Shown here piece by piece: positions 43,123 through 52,306 of a DNA stretch of 64,000 nucleotides. The stretch lies in assembly GCA_032717465.1 (NCBI GenBank), contig CM064653.1:32205809-32269808 (forward strand), written 5' to 3'. Positions within the stretch are counted from its first letter, which is position 1, and each line of letters opens with the position of its first letter. Made by a program: the position numbers and the translations under genes. The stretch is from Coenobita brevimanus (Eukaryota > Arthropoda > Malacostraca > Decapoda > Coenobitidae). The notes beneath the pieces were generated by a model, which saw only the letters and a list, made by a program, of their open reading frames with translations, made no database searches and had not been told where the DNA came from.

Positions 43123-44231
43123 CATACAGGGTGTTTCATTAAAAGAAATGCAAACTAAATATGTTTTCAGACACCGGCAAATGAGGATGAATGGAGAACA
43201 GTGGCCCAGGGGTTCGAACAAAGGTGGAATTTCCTGCACTGTGTAGGTGCGCTGGATGGAAAACACATCACCGTGCAGGCACCAGCGCCGTCTAGTGGTA
43301 GCGATTACTACAATTACAAGGGATACTTCAGTATCGTATTGTTAGCTATTGTTGACAGTATGTACAACTTCCTTTATGTAAATGTAAGTAGTCAAGGTAG
43401 GTTGTCAGACGCAGGTGTTTTTTCAAACTCTAGTTTTAGTCGGGCCTTGAGGGATGGTACTTTGAACCTTGCATCTTCACACTCACTTCCAGGGCGCGAT
43501 ATTGCCACCCCTTACATATTTGTGGCTGATGAGGCTTTTCCCTTGGCAGAGAACATTATGAAACCCTACCCAGGTGAGCACTGTCCTGGTTCAAACGAGA
43601 GAATATTTAACTAGTGTTTAAGCAGGGTTAGAAGAGTCGTTGAGAACGTGTTTGGGATTGTTTCTGGGGTATTCAGAGTTTTGCGTAAACCAGTGTTGGT
43701 GCAACCTGATTCTGCCAAGAAAATAACATTAACATGTGTATATTTACACAATTTCCTACGAAGGAGTTCGACATCCCAACAATTATACACCCCTCCACGT
43801 ACTTTTGATGCTAATGATATGGACTATGGCACAGTTATCCCAGGTTCTTGGAGGCAAGTAGATCTACCAGCTGTTGAAGCGACGCTGATGCCACTAGAAC
43901 CACTACCGGAGAACAATACGGATGGTAGGAGCATCCGTAGGGAATTTACAGAGTACTTCATCAGTGATATAGGTCGTGTAAGCTGGCAAAATTGACACGC
44001 GCACATGTAAAGTGTATACCAGTGATTCCAATTATGCTTAGTTTCCTAACCACACTAATGTGCTGCATTATGCACATGGGACATGATAAAGTAAAGATAG
44101 TACAACAAATACTCTACGGGTATACTAGTAATTCCAATTATACTTTGTTTTATAATCATAATATTGTAAGCTTTCAGATGGAACAAAATGACACTAAGTG
44201 TAGTACGATAAAAGTGTGCACATTATCTTAC

Positions 44232-44568
44232 CTGAAATCCAGCGTCGTATGTCTTGTGAGGTGTGTGTTTGTCCGCCAGGAACAACATACTGTTGAATGC
44301 AAACCATTGGCTGTGGTATGTATCACCAGCTCCGCTGCCGGATTTTTTCTCTCTTGTTTTTTTTCAGTTCTCTTCTAAACTGTGTAATAGGATTCTTCAT
44401 TTTCTTTTCTGCCTCATTTTTCTCCACCTTCAGAATGCCTGCAATCTCACGCCGCGAATCGCACCTCTTGATTCGGTGCTTCTACAGCACATGGGTGGGA
44501 TCCCACAGCAAAGGGTGACTGCGGTAACAATCTATTAACTGTATCGTTACCTCTATTATCCACTCCAT
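44232..44568 (-). pseudogene. Harbinger MADF-domain protein, exon 1
   Basis: The minus strand from ATG 44566-44568 reads a MADF (Myb/SANT-like) DNA-binding domain: IQLIDCYRSHPLLWDPTHVL, SRREIAGILKVE, KNPITQFRRELKK and, after a one-base slip in an A run, KSGSGAGDTYHSQWFAFNS and ending DAGFQ at a CAG/GTAAG donor (44232/44231). A TAG replaces one codon after THVL. PIF/Harbinger elements encode such a protein to bring the transposase to the nucleus and the element ends. The rest of the protein is in the exon at 42523-43002. Confidence 0.78.
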
Positions 44569-44797
44569 GCTTACGTTCGCTGTCCTTGAGCCGTCGCTGT
44601 TGGTCTGTGTCTAAGGTGTCTGTCCAGATATCTCCCCCCAACATTAACTCGTCCACACTAGGGTTGCCAACATTTCGCCAACAAATCCATACCAACATGT
44701 CTACTACACTGTTCCTTAACGACTTAACAGCTTGTTGGCCAACTTGTTATGTTTTGTGTTGCCACCGTGTTTTGTCGCCAGTGTGGACGCACACTAA

Positions 44798-44993
44798 GGG
44801 AGATCCTCACTCTGAGATGGCTGGTGCAAGAAGAGCGATGTGGATGAGCACGGAGTGAGTGATGCAATAAGGCCTGCGCGAGCATTTCTACGCATCGTGG
44901 GAGATGGGGGGGCTCAGCTAGCTGCGGGAATGTGCACAATTCAAAATTTTGGCCCGTCATCTGCGGGCGCAACATCGGAGGGCCCATCGTTAA
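44798..44993 (-). other. Tigger right-end sequence between Harbinger and piggyBac MITE
   Basis: Continuation of the Tigger 5' non-coding region, ending GGCCCATCGTTAA, the inner part of the right terminal repeat. No gene. Confidence 0.7.
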
Positions 44994-45905
44994 CCCGTCA
45001 CGTCCTGACTGATTTTCCACCACTGACTTCCCCTAATCCTGACCAATTTTGGAAAAAAAAAATTTTGGCTCATACCTCCGCTTTTGGTGAGAAACATCGA
45101 AAATTCATAGAGAAATCGCTCACCTGAGGTTTAAAATACTTGATACAGCTTGCAGTACTCCTTACCTTACTGGGTTTTCTATCAGGTTGGCTCCAGAGAA
45201 AACGAGTTCTATGGGAGGGTAACTATTCCACACCACTTATAACTTGGTACGTATTTATATGTAGTACGAGAGTATATTGGTTTTCACACAGTAATATAGG
45301 CAATATGAACATTGTTTCACTCACTAACACATCAACATACCTGACCTTTTTTGGCGACATTACCTGATCATCATTTCTGACTGTTTCTTCCTCTAATGCT
45401 ATGTAAACTTCGTCCTCCACATTGTCATCGATTGGGGAATCACTCTGGCCCTGAATGTCTTTATTGGGCAGGTCACTGATAACAGGTGAATTGCCGAGAC
45501 AATGGCGTGCGGGGGGGGGGGGAAGTCATGCGGGGTAAGGCATTGTCCCTGCCTGGCATCTTGTAGAGGAAGGTGTCCCGTGTATACGTACCAAAAATGA
45601 AGCGCGAAAATTGAAAATTGTGCAAATTAACGTTGGGTCTGGTTAGTACTTGGATGGGTGACCGCCTGGGAACACCAGATGCTGTTGGCATCCCTACGTG
45701 TCAAGTGGGGTTGGTGGAGGATTGGTGCCCCTCCCTGTAAAACAATTAACTCTGGGCCGTTGGCCACCCCATTTGGGATATGTGGCGTCTGGCAATGGAT
45801 GGATGGATGGATGAACCTTGCAATTGCGCGACGCACTGCTATGTCGATGGGACTAGCTGTGACAAAACGTTGTGATGTGCCCATACGTCGACGGGATGCC
45901 TCGGG
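44994..45905 (+). mobile_element. piggyBac-like MITE copy 3 with a 5S-derived insert
   Basis: TTAA at 44990-44993 and 45906-45909. The left terminal repeat CCCGTCACGTCC matches copy 1; the right end (GACGGGATGCCTCGGG) is more diverged. It is 912 bp because of an extra block at about 45630-45814 that is absent from copies 1 and 2. It is inserted in the TTAA inside the Tigger right terminal repeat. On the minus strand it keeps MPGRDNALPRMT (from about 45560) and MEDEVYIALEEETVRNDDQV (from 45420), counterparts of the remnant frames in copy 2. Confidence 0.87.
45630..45814 (+). mobile_element. 5S rRNA-derived SINE-like insert
   Basis: 45633-45690 closely resembles the 3' half of 5S rRNA: GGTCTGGTTAGTACTTGGAT, GGGTGACCGCCTGGGAACAC and GATGCTGTTGGC. 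It is followed by about 95 bp of unrelated body and a (TGGA)n tail at 45795-45812. It interrupts piggyBac copy 3 between blocks that are adjacent in copies 1 and 2. Only the 3' part of 5S is present, so this is not a 5S gene. A 5S-promoter SINE truncated at its 5' end fits (inference). Confidence 0.7.
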
Positions 45906-45916
45906 TTAAACCAGGG

Positions 45917-46642
45917 CTCGCCCACTGGTTATCGGGGCCTGGTGCAATTTGTACCCCCTTGTCTATGCCGAGGTATCGCATCTAGGGGTTTCGTATATCG
46001 GGGCATTACTGTTTATATATGTGTGTGTGTGAGTGTATGTCTTTACATAATTTACATTTTTCCACGTTTTCTAAGGTACAGGGCTGCTGTGTTACAAATA
46101 TTTAAATATTGGGTTTGTGAAAGCCAATGAATTTTTTGGGAACGACCCCTACAAATAGGGGAAAATCTTTCCCGACTTAAACTTCTAGCATACCGTTTTG
46201 ATATAGGGGTCCTTAGAAAGGCCTTAAATTAGTTTAAGAAAGGAAACGGTATTTGTTCATGGCGCCGTCTTGCAGTACACGAAGACAGATGGATGCCATC
46301 CTAGAATGCCATTTGTGAGTGAAATAATGCTCATCAGTGCCAACACATCTATCCTTAGCTTTTTGTAACAGCCCAACCGTATATATCCTAACCTTACCTA
46401 ATGTATTTTAGGATAGCCTAAACAGTTTTCAGATAGCCTAACCAAACAACCTGGACCTAACTTGTGCACGAAAGCAGATGGACGCCATCTTAAAACTCCA
46501 TTTTTGAGTGAAATTATCCTTTCTCAGTGCCCATTTACCCAAACATAACATAAATTTTATATAGTAATTCAGTCCAACCTTATTTATCCTAACCTAGCTA
46601 GCCTATTTTAGACTAACCTAACCAGCTGTATGCAAACCTAAC
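45917..46642. repeat. Tigger-like subterminal scrap and a two-copy 190-bp tandem duplication
   Basis: 45955-46010 (GTATCGCATCTAGGGG, GTATATCGGGGCATTAC) resembles the Tigger subterminal signature at 38711-38745. 46275-46460 and 46465-46640 are diverged direct repeats: both contain CACGAA.CAGATGGA, a CATTT..GAGTGAAAT block and CCAACC.TAT.TATCCTAACC. The last five bases, CTAAC (46638-46642), form the duplication of element G4. No gene. Confidence 0.5.
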
Positions 46643-46823
46643 TTTTGGGATGAGAACCAGGAGGGAGATGGAAATAGCAAGGCCAGCTTGAGATTTTTTC
46701 TAACAGGTCCAGGCATGGGCACGTCCTATCTCTAGCGCGGCCTGAGTCAGACTGCCAGTAAAGCCCTAGGTGCACGCAGTGGCGCACGTGAGAAAACTTC
46801 CCATGGAAATACAAACTGCAACA
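46643..46823 (-). repeat. G4 3' LTR (181 bp)
   Basis: Minus strand TGTTGCAGTTTGTATTTCC to TTCTCATCCCAAAA. Same length as the 5' LTR; the terminal CA has changed to AA. Shares GGTCCAGGCATGGGCAC (plus strand) with the partner. Confidence 0.88.
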
Positions 46824-46839
46824 CCCCCTCTGCATTGCA

Positions 46840-47828
46840 GTGAACTCCCCACTTCCTGCAGTATTGATACAAAGCATATTGGTCGAGGAGGAGGGAGGTA
46901 GGGGAGGCTCGTCCACTGCCGTCCAGTCACACCAGGTATTGCCGTGGAGCTGTTGTGTCGACAATAGCCCCTACGAAGTCCCACTGCCCCGTCTCCTGGT
47001 TCTGTAGGTGCACCTGCTGATCTGGGTTGAGATGGGCGAGGTTGTGTGCCATCTGGTTGAATCTTGTGGCCGCTGCATCCCCAGTGTAGGCCATGGCCCA
47101 TTCCCTTCTTCTCAGCATCCCAGCCCACTTCCTGCTGATCTGTAGTGTTCTTTGGCAGTGGTTATGGAGTCTCTCAGCTGATGTCCCATTAGCAGCTGGG
47201 CTGGGGATCCATCAGTGTTGTGTAGTGGGGTGTTGAAGTACTGCAACATGGCCCTGGTGGCTGCATCTAAGTCCAGGGATCCTCCTGGACCGGTGTTGTT
47301 CCTCAGCAGCCTCTTGGTAGACTTGACTGCTGCCTCTGCACAACTGTTGACCTGTGGGTAATGGGCTGATGACACTCTCGGCTGCACATGCCATGCGCAT
47401 AGGAATGCCCTCATGTCTGTACTCATGAGGCTCATACCCCCATCACAAGACAGGACCTCCGGGATACTGAACCTTTTGAACCACTTACGAAAGGCCGTTA
47501 TGAGCCGTAAGCTGGCGGTGCCCCTGGGCAGATGCTCCACCTTCAGCCAGCCAGTTAACTTGTCTGGGTAAGCGATGTACTCCTCCCCCTCCAGTTGGAA
47601 CAGGTCAGCCACTGTTTGCTGGAAAGGGTACTCTGGTGGGGGTGTGGGTAGCAAGTTTTCCACGGGTTGTGATGGGGTGTTGATTTCGCATACTTGACAG
47701 TGCCTCCTTTTCTGCTCCACCTTAGCATCTACTGTATGCTGGGCCAGCACACGCATTCCCTGGCGCACCTGAGCAGGGAGTCCCTGCACTGGTGACCTGC
47801 GTGGAGGTTGGCTAGGACCACACATCAA
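46840..47828 (-). pseudogene. G4 integrase
   Basis: The frame 47828-47112 contains the zinc-domain Cys pair (CQVCEINTPSQP), then the DDE core: TVADLFQLEG (first Asp), VLSCDGGMSLMSTD (second Asp) and NSCAEAAVKSTKRLL (Glu). The context AHYPQVNSCAE replaces the usual NG before the Glu. YFNTPLHNTDGSPAQLLMG and a C-terminal part (RRREWAMAYTG, 47118-46927) follow after a frameshift near 47115. All three acidic residues are present, but the frame is broken upstream (about 47830) and downstream. Confidence 0.8.
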
Positions 47829-47841
47829 AGGGCTGTGGGAA

Positions 47842-48759
47842 TTACAAGTTGCAGGTGCCCCTCATTGCTGTGTACATGACAGTGTTCCCCTGGCATGACA
47901 GGTGCCTCCTTATCCTGTAGTATGGGCGGCGTGCTATCGGCTCCTCATCCTTCTGGTCTGCCCAGTCCCTGGCACTCATGTGCTCGTGGAGGAGCCTGTA
48001 GTCCTCGTCCCGGAGCGCTTCCTCCTCCACTTGATGGAGGTCCATGATAGAGCCTTCTTCATTTTCTAGGGCGCAGGCCATTGCTGCTGCAACTGCGGCA
48101 CCTGTAGCCTCGTCTTCTGCCAGATCCGTCTCATCCAGTCCACCCTATAGCAGAGGTTATCTTGAGAGAGCATCTGTTGCGTGGTTCGCCTCCCCCTTTA
48201 GGTGCTTTATGCAAAATAAGTACATCAGTGTCTTCTTGAGGTTGAGTATACAGGGGTTGCTGATGTCTTTCATCTTTTTGTCCTTGAAGATCTTGGTGAG
48301 TGCATGATGGTCTGTATTGAAGGTGAGGTCTGGACATCCCAGCAGGAACAGATGTGCCTTTTTCAGGCACCATGCGATGGCAAGGGCCTCCCCCTCCAAT
48401 GTTGAGTAGTTCTTCTTGGCCTCTGCTAGATGGCGGCTGCCACACAGGGCCAGTTTCCAGCCACCCATGCAGTGCAGGGGGGCCACTTGAGACACACACT
48501 GGCAGTACTGCTGCATGACCACAAAACTGATGCCAAGCCTGTAGTCAGTGAACACTGCTGTGGGCTGTGTGGCGTCATAATACTGCAGTCCCTCCACTGC
48601 AAGCTTGCCTATAGCCTCCTTCGTTGACTCAAAGATGGACTGGGGTTGGCCGTCCCAGTACACCACTTTCCTTGACGTTTTTTCAATAATTCTTTGATGG
48701 GCTTCATGAGTGGTGCAGCAGCAAGGAATGGCGCCACCTGGTTCACCAGCGCGAGCCAT
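47842..48759 (-). pseudogene. G4 RNase H and connection to integrase
   Basis: The 48759-48157 frame encodes the Ty3 RNase H: AVFTDYRLGISFVVMQQYC (first Asp), YSTLEGEALAIAWCL (Glu), FNTDHHALTKIF (Asp) and NHATDALSR at the end. After stops, 48081-47842 carries the acidic linker (EEEALRDEDYRLLHEHMSAR) that leads to the integrase zinc domain. The domain looks chemically intact, but the polyprotein frame is not. Confidence 0.78.
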
Positions 48760-49456
48760 GATCGGATATCTATGAGGGAGGGGCGTGGCGGCATCTGGAA
48801 ATTAGTTATACTGCTTAGCAAGTCCTGGCTAGGCTGATACTCCTCCCAGCCGAGCAGATATCCTGCAGAGGTCACGCTTCTCCTGCAGAAACGAATTTGT
48901 CTGGGCGCAGCGTGATCCCATTTTCCACACACATTCGCAGGAACTGGTACAGTATGTGTGCCAGAAAGCATCGCCAGTGCCACAGTCATACGGGAGCCTG
49001 TCATTGACGCATTTCAGTTTCCTGGGGATCTCAGCTGTTGTGTCATCAAAGTGCTTGGTAAAGGCATCCTGCCCTGTACAGTGGCCCATGAGTGTGCACC
49101 AGTAGTGGAAGCAGCCTCACAGGGTGATGAAGGTGGTCAGCTTCTTGCTCTTCTCATCCAGGGGGATCTGGTGGTACCCCTAATACTGTTTTAAACGTGT
49201 GCTTCAGCATGCTGGTGGTTGTGTCGAATGGGGGACAGGTTTGTTGGGTCTCCCGCTGGCTTGCCTGGTTGAGTCACTGATAGTCCACTGTTCTGCACGG
49301 CAGCCTGTCTGTCTTCAGAACCACCACCATACGGAAATACCACTCCTTGGGTTCATTAGCTGGTATGGGCTCAATGATACCTTTCCTTATGTCCTTTCCC
49401 AACTGCTGACGAACTTTGTCATAGAAGTGGTGGGGGATGGACGCTGGTGTGTGCAC
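48760..49456 (-). pseudogene. G4 reverse transcriptase
   Basis: RT start HTPASIPHHFYDKVRQQLG and WYFRMVVVLKTDRLPCRTVD (49456-49274). The middle is degraded (49270-49090). The palm is at 49089-48960: FTKHFDDTTAEIPRKLKCVN, where the usual V-D-D is VND, so the first Asp is Asn (about 49005). LCRISARLGG and LLSSITNFQMPPRPSLIDIR, the thumb and connection, follow after a frameshift. A stop near 49115 and two frame changes make it non-functional. Confidence 0.75.
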
Positions 49457-49459
49457 TGC

Positions 49460-50086
49460 CTAGGGCTTTGGACAGGGGCATAGGCGAATGTGGTGGGCTG
49501 GCCCTTTTATCTCCAGGAGGGGGGCGAGATTCACTGCAAATGTCCTGGGCCTGAAGTGCTCCAGGAACCACCTTTCCAGCAGGTTCACATTTTCTTCCCT
49601 CAGGGTGTATTGGATAGTATTGGTTTGGGCAGGGACTGGGGGCTCTTCTATCTTATCGACAGCCCCTACAGTTGCCAGCATGTTGGGGAAGTCTTGTGGC
49701 ACCATGCCCAGTGCTTTGCACATCTGCAGTGACAGATACAGCCACTGCATCCTGTCAGTGAAGTACGGGTTTGCTATAGCAGACCTTCCGCCCATGTTGA
49801 AGCGGCATTCATTGCATCCCAGAACACGTATGCTCCAGCTTTCAGGGAGATTAAAACTCACGATAGGTCTCTGTAGACTTTGCAGAGTCACCCCGAGGCC
49901 TTGCATGAAGCGGTGTCCCACTCTGCATACCTGTTTGCCTGTATCAACTACCACTGGCACCTTGCATGCTGTGGGTGGGTGGTCACACTTCACTTTCACC
50001 CTGAGGCACGCTGATGCCTCGGCGCTGGTTATTGTGATGCTGCTGGTCATCTTGGTGCGGCCAGGCTGGTCCACCAGCATACACAC
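49460..50086 (-). pseudogene. G4 protease region
   Basis: 209 codons open on the minus strand. VPVVVDTGKQVCRVGHRFMQ (about 49950-49890) is a retroviral-type aspartic protease start with D-T-G intact, followed by NLPESWSIRVLG and MGGRSAIANPYF. The rest (RTFAVNLAPLLEIKGPAHHI) is the spacer before RT. It overlaps the end of the gag zinc-knuckle frame at about 50090. Confidence 0.72.
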
Positions 50087-51086
50087 TCGTTGGAAGTGGC
50101 CGACCCTCCTACATCTGCGGCAGTTGGCCTTGAAAGCAGGGCACCATCACTCCCCGTTGCACTTGTTGCCACTGCACCTCCAGCATCTCTTTGCTGGTAG
50201 GTGAGGGGCACGAGGCTGTGGTGGCCCTGCACCTTCCTGCCATGCCCAAGTGGCACCGGCCATTTCCGTTTCCTCCTTGTCACTCACTGAAACACCTGCC
50301 GCACCACTATGGCCTCACACTCCTGCTTTTTTCTCCTCCGATTCGAACACTTCACAGGCATTTGTAATTTCTTCCCCAGATCGCAACACTGGAAGTCGCT
50401 GCACCACTTTTGTTTTCATACTGAGGTTGTGCAGCCCCATCACAAGCTTTTTCGATAGCATGAAATCGTTGAGATTTATGGAACACTGGGGGCACTTAAA
50501 ATCACACTCTATTGCCTTGGCTATGTATTTTACCACATATGAACACACATTATCATTAGTCTCTTGTGTGTATGTGAAGAAGTCTGACCATGCTACCACA
50601 GTGCACCTGGGGCCTACCACTACACTTCTCACCATGCTAATGGCCTCCTCCGTGCACATGGCCTCGAATCTATGCATTGCCACCCATGCATCCATGCATT
50701 GTTGCACTTGAGGATCACACAGCAATCTCATGTAACCCACGGCCAAGGGTGGGACCCACCTGCAACCACCGCTGTAGCATCCGATGCCTCGGGCCCATGC
50801 CTCGAACTGGGATGGCGACATTCCCACAGTAGCCTTACCAGGAGTCGCAGGTGTATGCCGGCACTCGCCACTGGGCCTGTGCCTCTGGGTGCAGGGTTGG
50901 GTACACTGGCTGACGGGCTGTCCCCATTCCTTGAGGTTGTAACTGGGGTTGTGGCACATTGTACATTTTGCTGTGCACTTGGTCTTCCATCACCATGCAG
51001 CGGAACCTGTCCTTTGACTCTGGGTTCGCCTGCTCGAGCACTGGCGGCACCACCCCTGGGTCACCCGTAGAACTCCACTGCGCCAT
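50087..51086 (-). pseudogene. G4 gag with zinc knuckle
   Basis: Starts at ATG 51084-51086, touching the LTR end (MAQWSSTGDPG). A frameshift near 50835 is followed by 50959-50315 with ATVGMSPSQFEAWARGIGC, DFKCPQCSINLNDFMLSKKL and LVMGLHNLSMKTKVVQRL, the capsid region typical of this arthropod Ty3 group. The nucleocapsid CRRCRRVGHFQRVC (C-x2-C-x4-H-x4-C) is at about 50080-50125 in another frame, preceded by a second Cys-rich stretch. At least two frame breaks were seen. Confidence 0.75.
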
Positions 51087-51266
51087 GTTGGGGTGAGAAC
51101 CAGGAGGGTGATGGAAACAACGAGGCCAGCTTGAGATTTATCCTAATAGGTCCAGGCATGGGCACATCCTGTCTCTAGCGCGGCCTGAGTCAGACTACCT
51201 GCCATGCCCCAGGAGCAGGCAGTGGGGCGCACGAGAAAACTTCCCACGCAAATACAAACTCCAACA
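51086..51266 (-). repeat. G4 5' LTR (181 bp)
   Basis: Minus strand TGTTGGAGTTTGTATTTGCG to TTCTCACCCCAACA, with TG..CA intact. Followed by TGGCGCAGTGGAG. Confidence 0.9.
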
Positions 51267-51271
51267 CTAAC

Positions 51272-52269
51272 CAAATGTATCTTAACATAACCAAACCTAT
51301 CCCATATGTAATCATTTTCCCTATTTATTGGTTGATCCTCTTCATACTCGAAAACACTTGAATACACCATTATTAAGTCAGTTCAAAGGCAGATTTTTTT
51401 TTTTTTTTTTTTTTTTAATAAGAGGTGGCCCTACATTTCTGGATTACCTCCACTGCTTGCTGCTGGAAGGTCGTGGCTGTACCACATGAGATTCAGTAAT
51501 TCGTCACACCACTCAAGGCTGTGCTTTTGTAATCCATAGTATTTAAGTCCTGCTGGTCTGATTCTCTGTAAGGCAGTTTATCTCCCCTTAGTCATTGCTT
51601 TATAATTATTGTACATTATACCTTATATGAGGCTTGCAGTTCATTGTGCCTGTTATGAGGCCAGCAACTTGGAGAGGATTAGGGATAAGAAATTGACTGA
51701 TACTCATGAGAAGAGTTACATGATCAAAAACCTTCATTTACCTCTGCATGTGTAAATCTACCAATTTTGTGATGATGTTATAACTTAAGTGCATTTTTTG
51801 TAAATAAAGCAAAAAGGATGGAATATATGAGGGATAATATGACAAGAAAACGGTCTTCACTGTTTATTGTTGAAAGGCAAGATGAAAGTATCAGGATCAA
51901 AGGTACAGTAACTCAAGAGACGTAATGTATCGACTACAATAAATATCATCCCAAAGGCAAGAAGCAGTCTACCATTACTTTGTGCCAAGACAGGAACAGT
52001 CAGACCAAAGCCTAGAGTTACAGGGAGACTCAATAATTATATACAGAAACATGAACTTGAGTCTCCTTGAAACAGCCAGGCTTATTGCACCTTTCACTCA
52101 ATTAGGTGTGAGTTATGGTAGTTCTGATGGCTGATGAGAAGGACCCTATATAGTGAAATCTGTGTATCCAGTATCAAAGATCTAATACCAGACACAGTTA
52201 TGTTTCCATCAGTTTTCTTCTGTTACCATCAAATTAATATTGTTGGTGAGTTCATAAGTGTGAGGTATT

Positions 52270-52306
<37 letters not shown>

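Larger units (their letters stand above)
41737..43995 (+). pseudogene. Harbinger transposase (HARBI1-like), two exons, one nonsense codon
   Basis: Exon 1 runs from ATG 41737 (or 41716) to about 42200, with GVFQNFFRVSRSDFEYLL, IPVTDRLAVTLRFLASGDSY and CDALISALSEYIK. Exon 2 starts after a TTTTCAG acceptor (43162-43170) with TPANEDEW and carries the DDE core: CVGALDGKHI (first Asp, about 43245), SQGRLSDAGVF (second Asp, about 43400) and RRVVENVFGI (Glu, about 43645). An in-frame TAG at 43612-43614 sits where a sense codon is expected before LSRVRR; no frameshift was seen. The end is at TGA 43993-43995. The exact donor of exon 1 is not obvious. It would excise and insert the element at TWA sites with its MADF partner. 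Confidence 0.85.
41545..44794 (+). mobile_element. PIF/Harbinger DNA transposon, near complete
   Basis: Terminal inverted repeats GAGTGCTTCCACACTGGCGA (from 41545) and GTGTGCGTCCACACTGGCGA (reverse complement, ending 44794) are flanked by the 3-bp duplication TAA at 41542-41544 and 44795-44797, as is usual for PIF/Harbinger. The 3250-bp element carries both expected genes: a DDE_Tnp_4-type transposase on the plus strand and a MADF-domain partner on the minus strand. It is inserted in the 5' non-coding part of the Tigger element. A (GT)n run (43069-43120) lies in the region common to both introns. Confidence 0.9.
38680..45916 (-). mobile_element. Tigger-like (pogo/CENP-B family) DNA transposon carrying nested insertions
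   Basis: The left terminal repeat CCCTGGTTTAACGAT is at 38680-38694. The right one is its reverse complement ATCGTTAAACCAGGG, split into 44986-44993 and 45910-45916 by a piggyBac insertion at its TTAA. Removing the Harbinger element (41545-44794) and the MITE (44994-45905) with their duplications leaves about 3.07 kb, a normal Tigger size. The transposase is on the minus strand (39477-41270). TA precedes the left end, but a TA after the right end is not visible, perhaps mutated. The transposase is frameshifted. Confidence 0.82.
46643..51266 (-). mobile_element. Ty3/gypsy element G4, complete with LTRs, degenerate
   Basis: 4624 bp, flanked by perfect CTAAC duplications (46638-46642 and 51267-51271). 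Both LTRs are 181 bp (46643-46823 and 51086-51266) and similar but with numerous differences. Gag, protease, RT, RNase H and integrase follow in Ty3 order on the minus strand. Many stops and frameshifts are present. A purine tract (minus strand AGAGGGGG, 46824-46833) adjoins the 3' LTR as PPT. TGGCGCAGTGGAG directly follows the 5' LTR as candidate primer site and overlaps the first codons of gag. Confidence 0.9.

Noticed and set aside
45631..45690. 5S rRNA gene
   Set aside because: Only the 3' half is present, it lies in a MITE and is followed by a non-5S body with a TGGA tail; treated as a 5S-derived insert.
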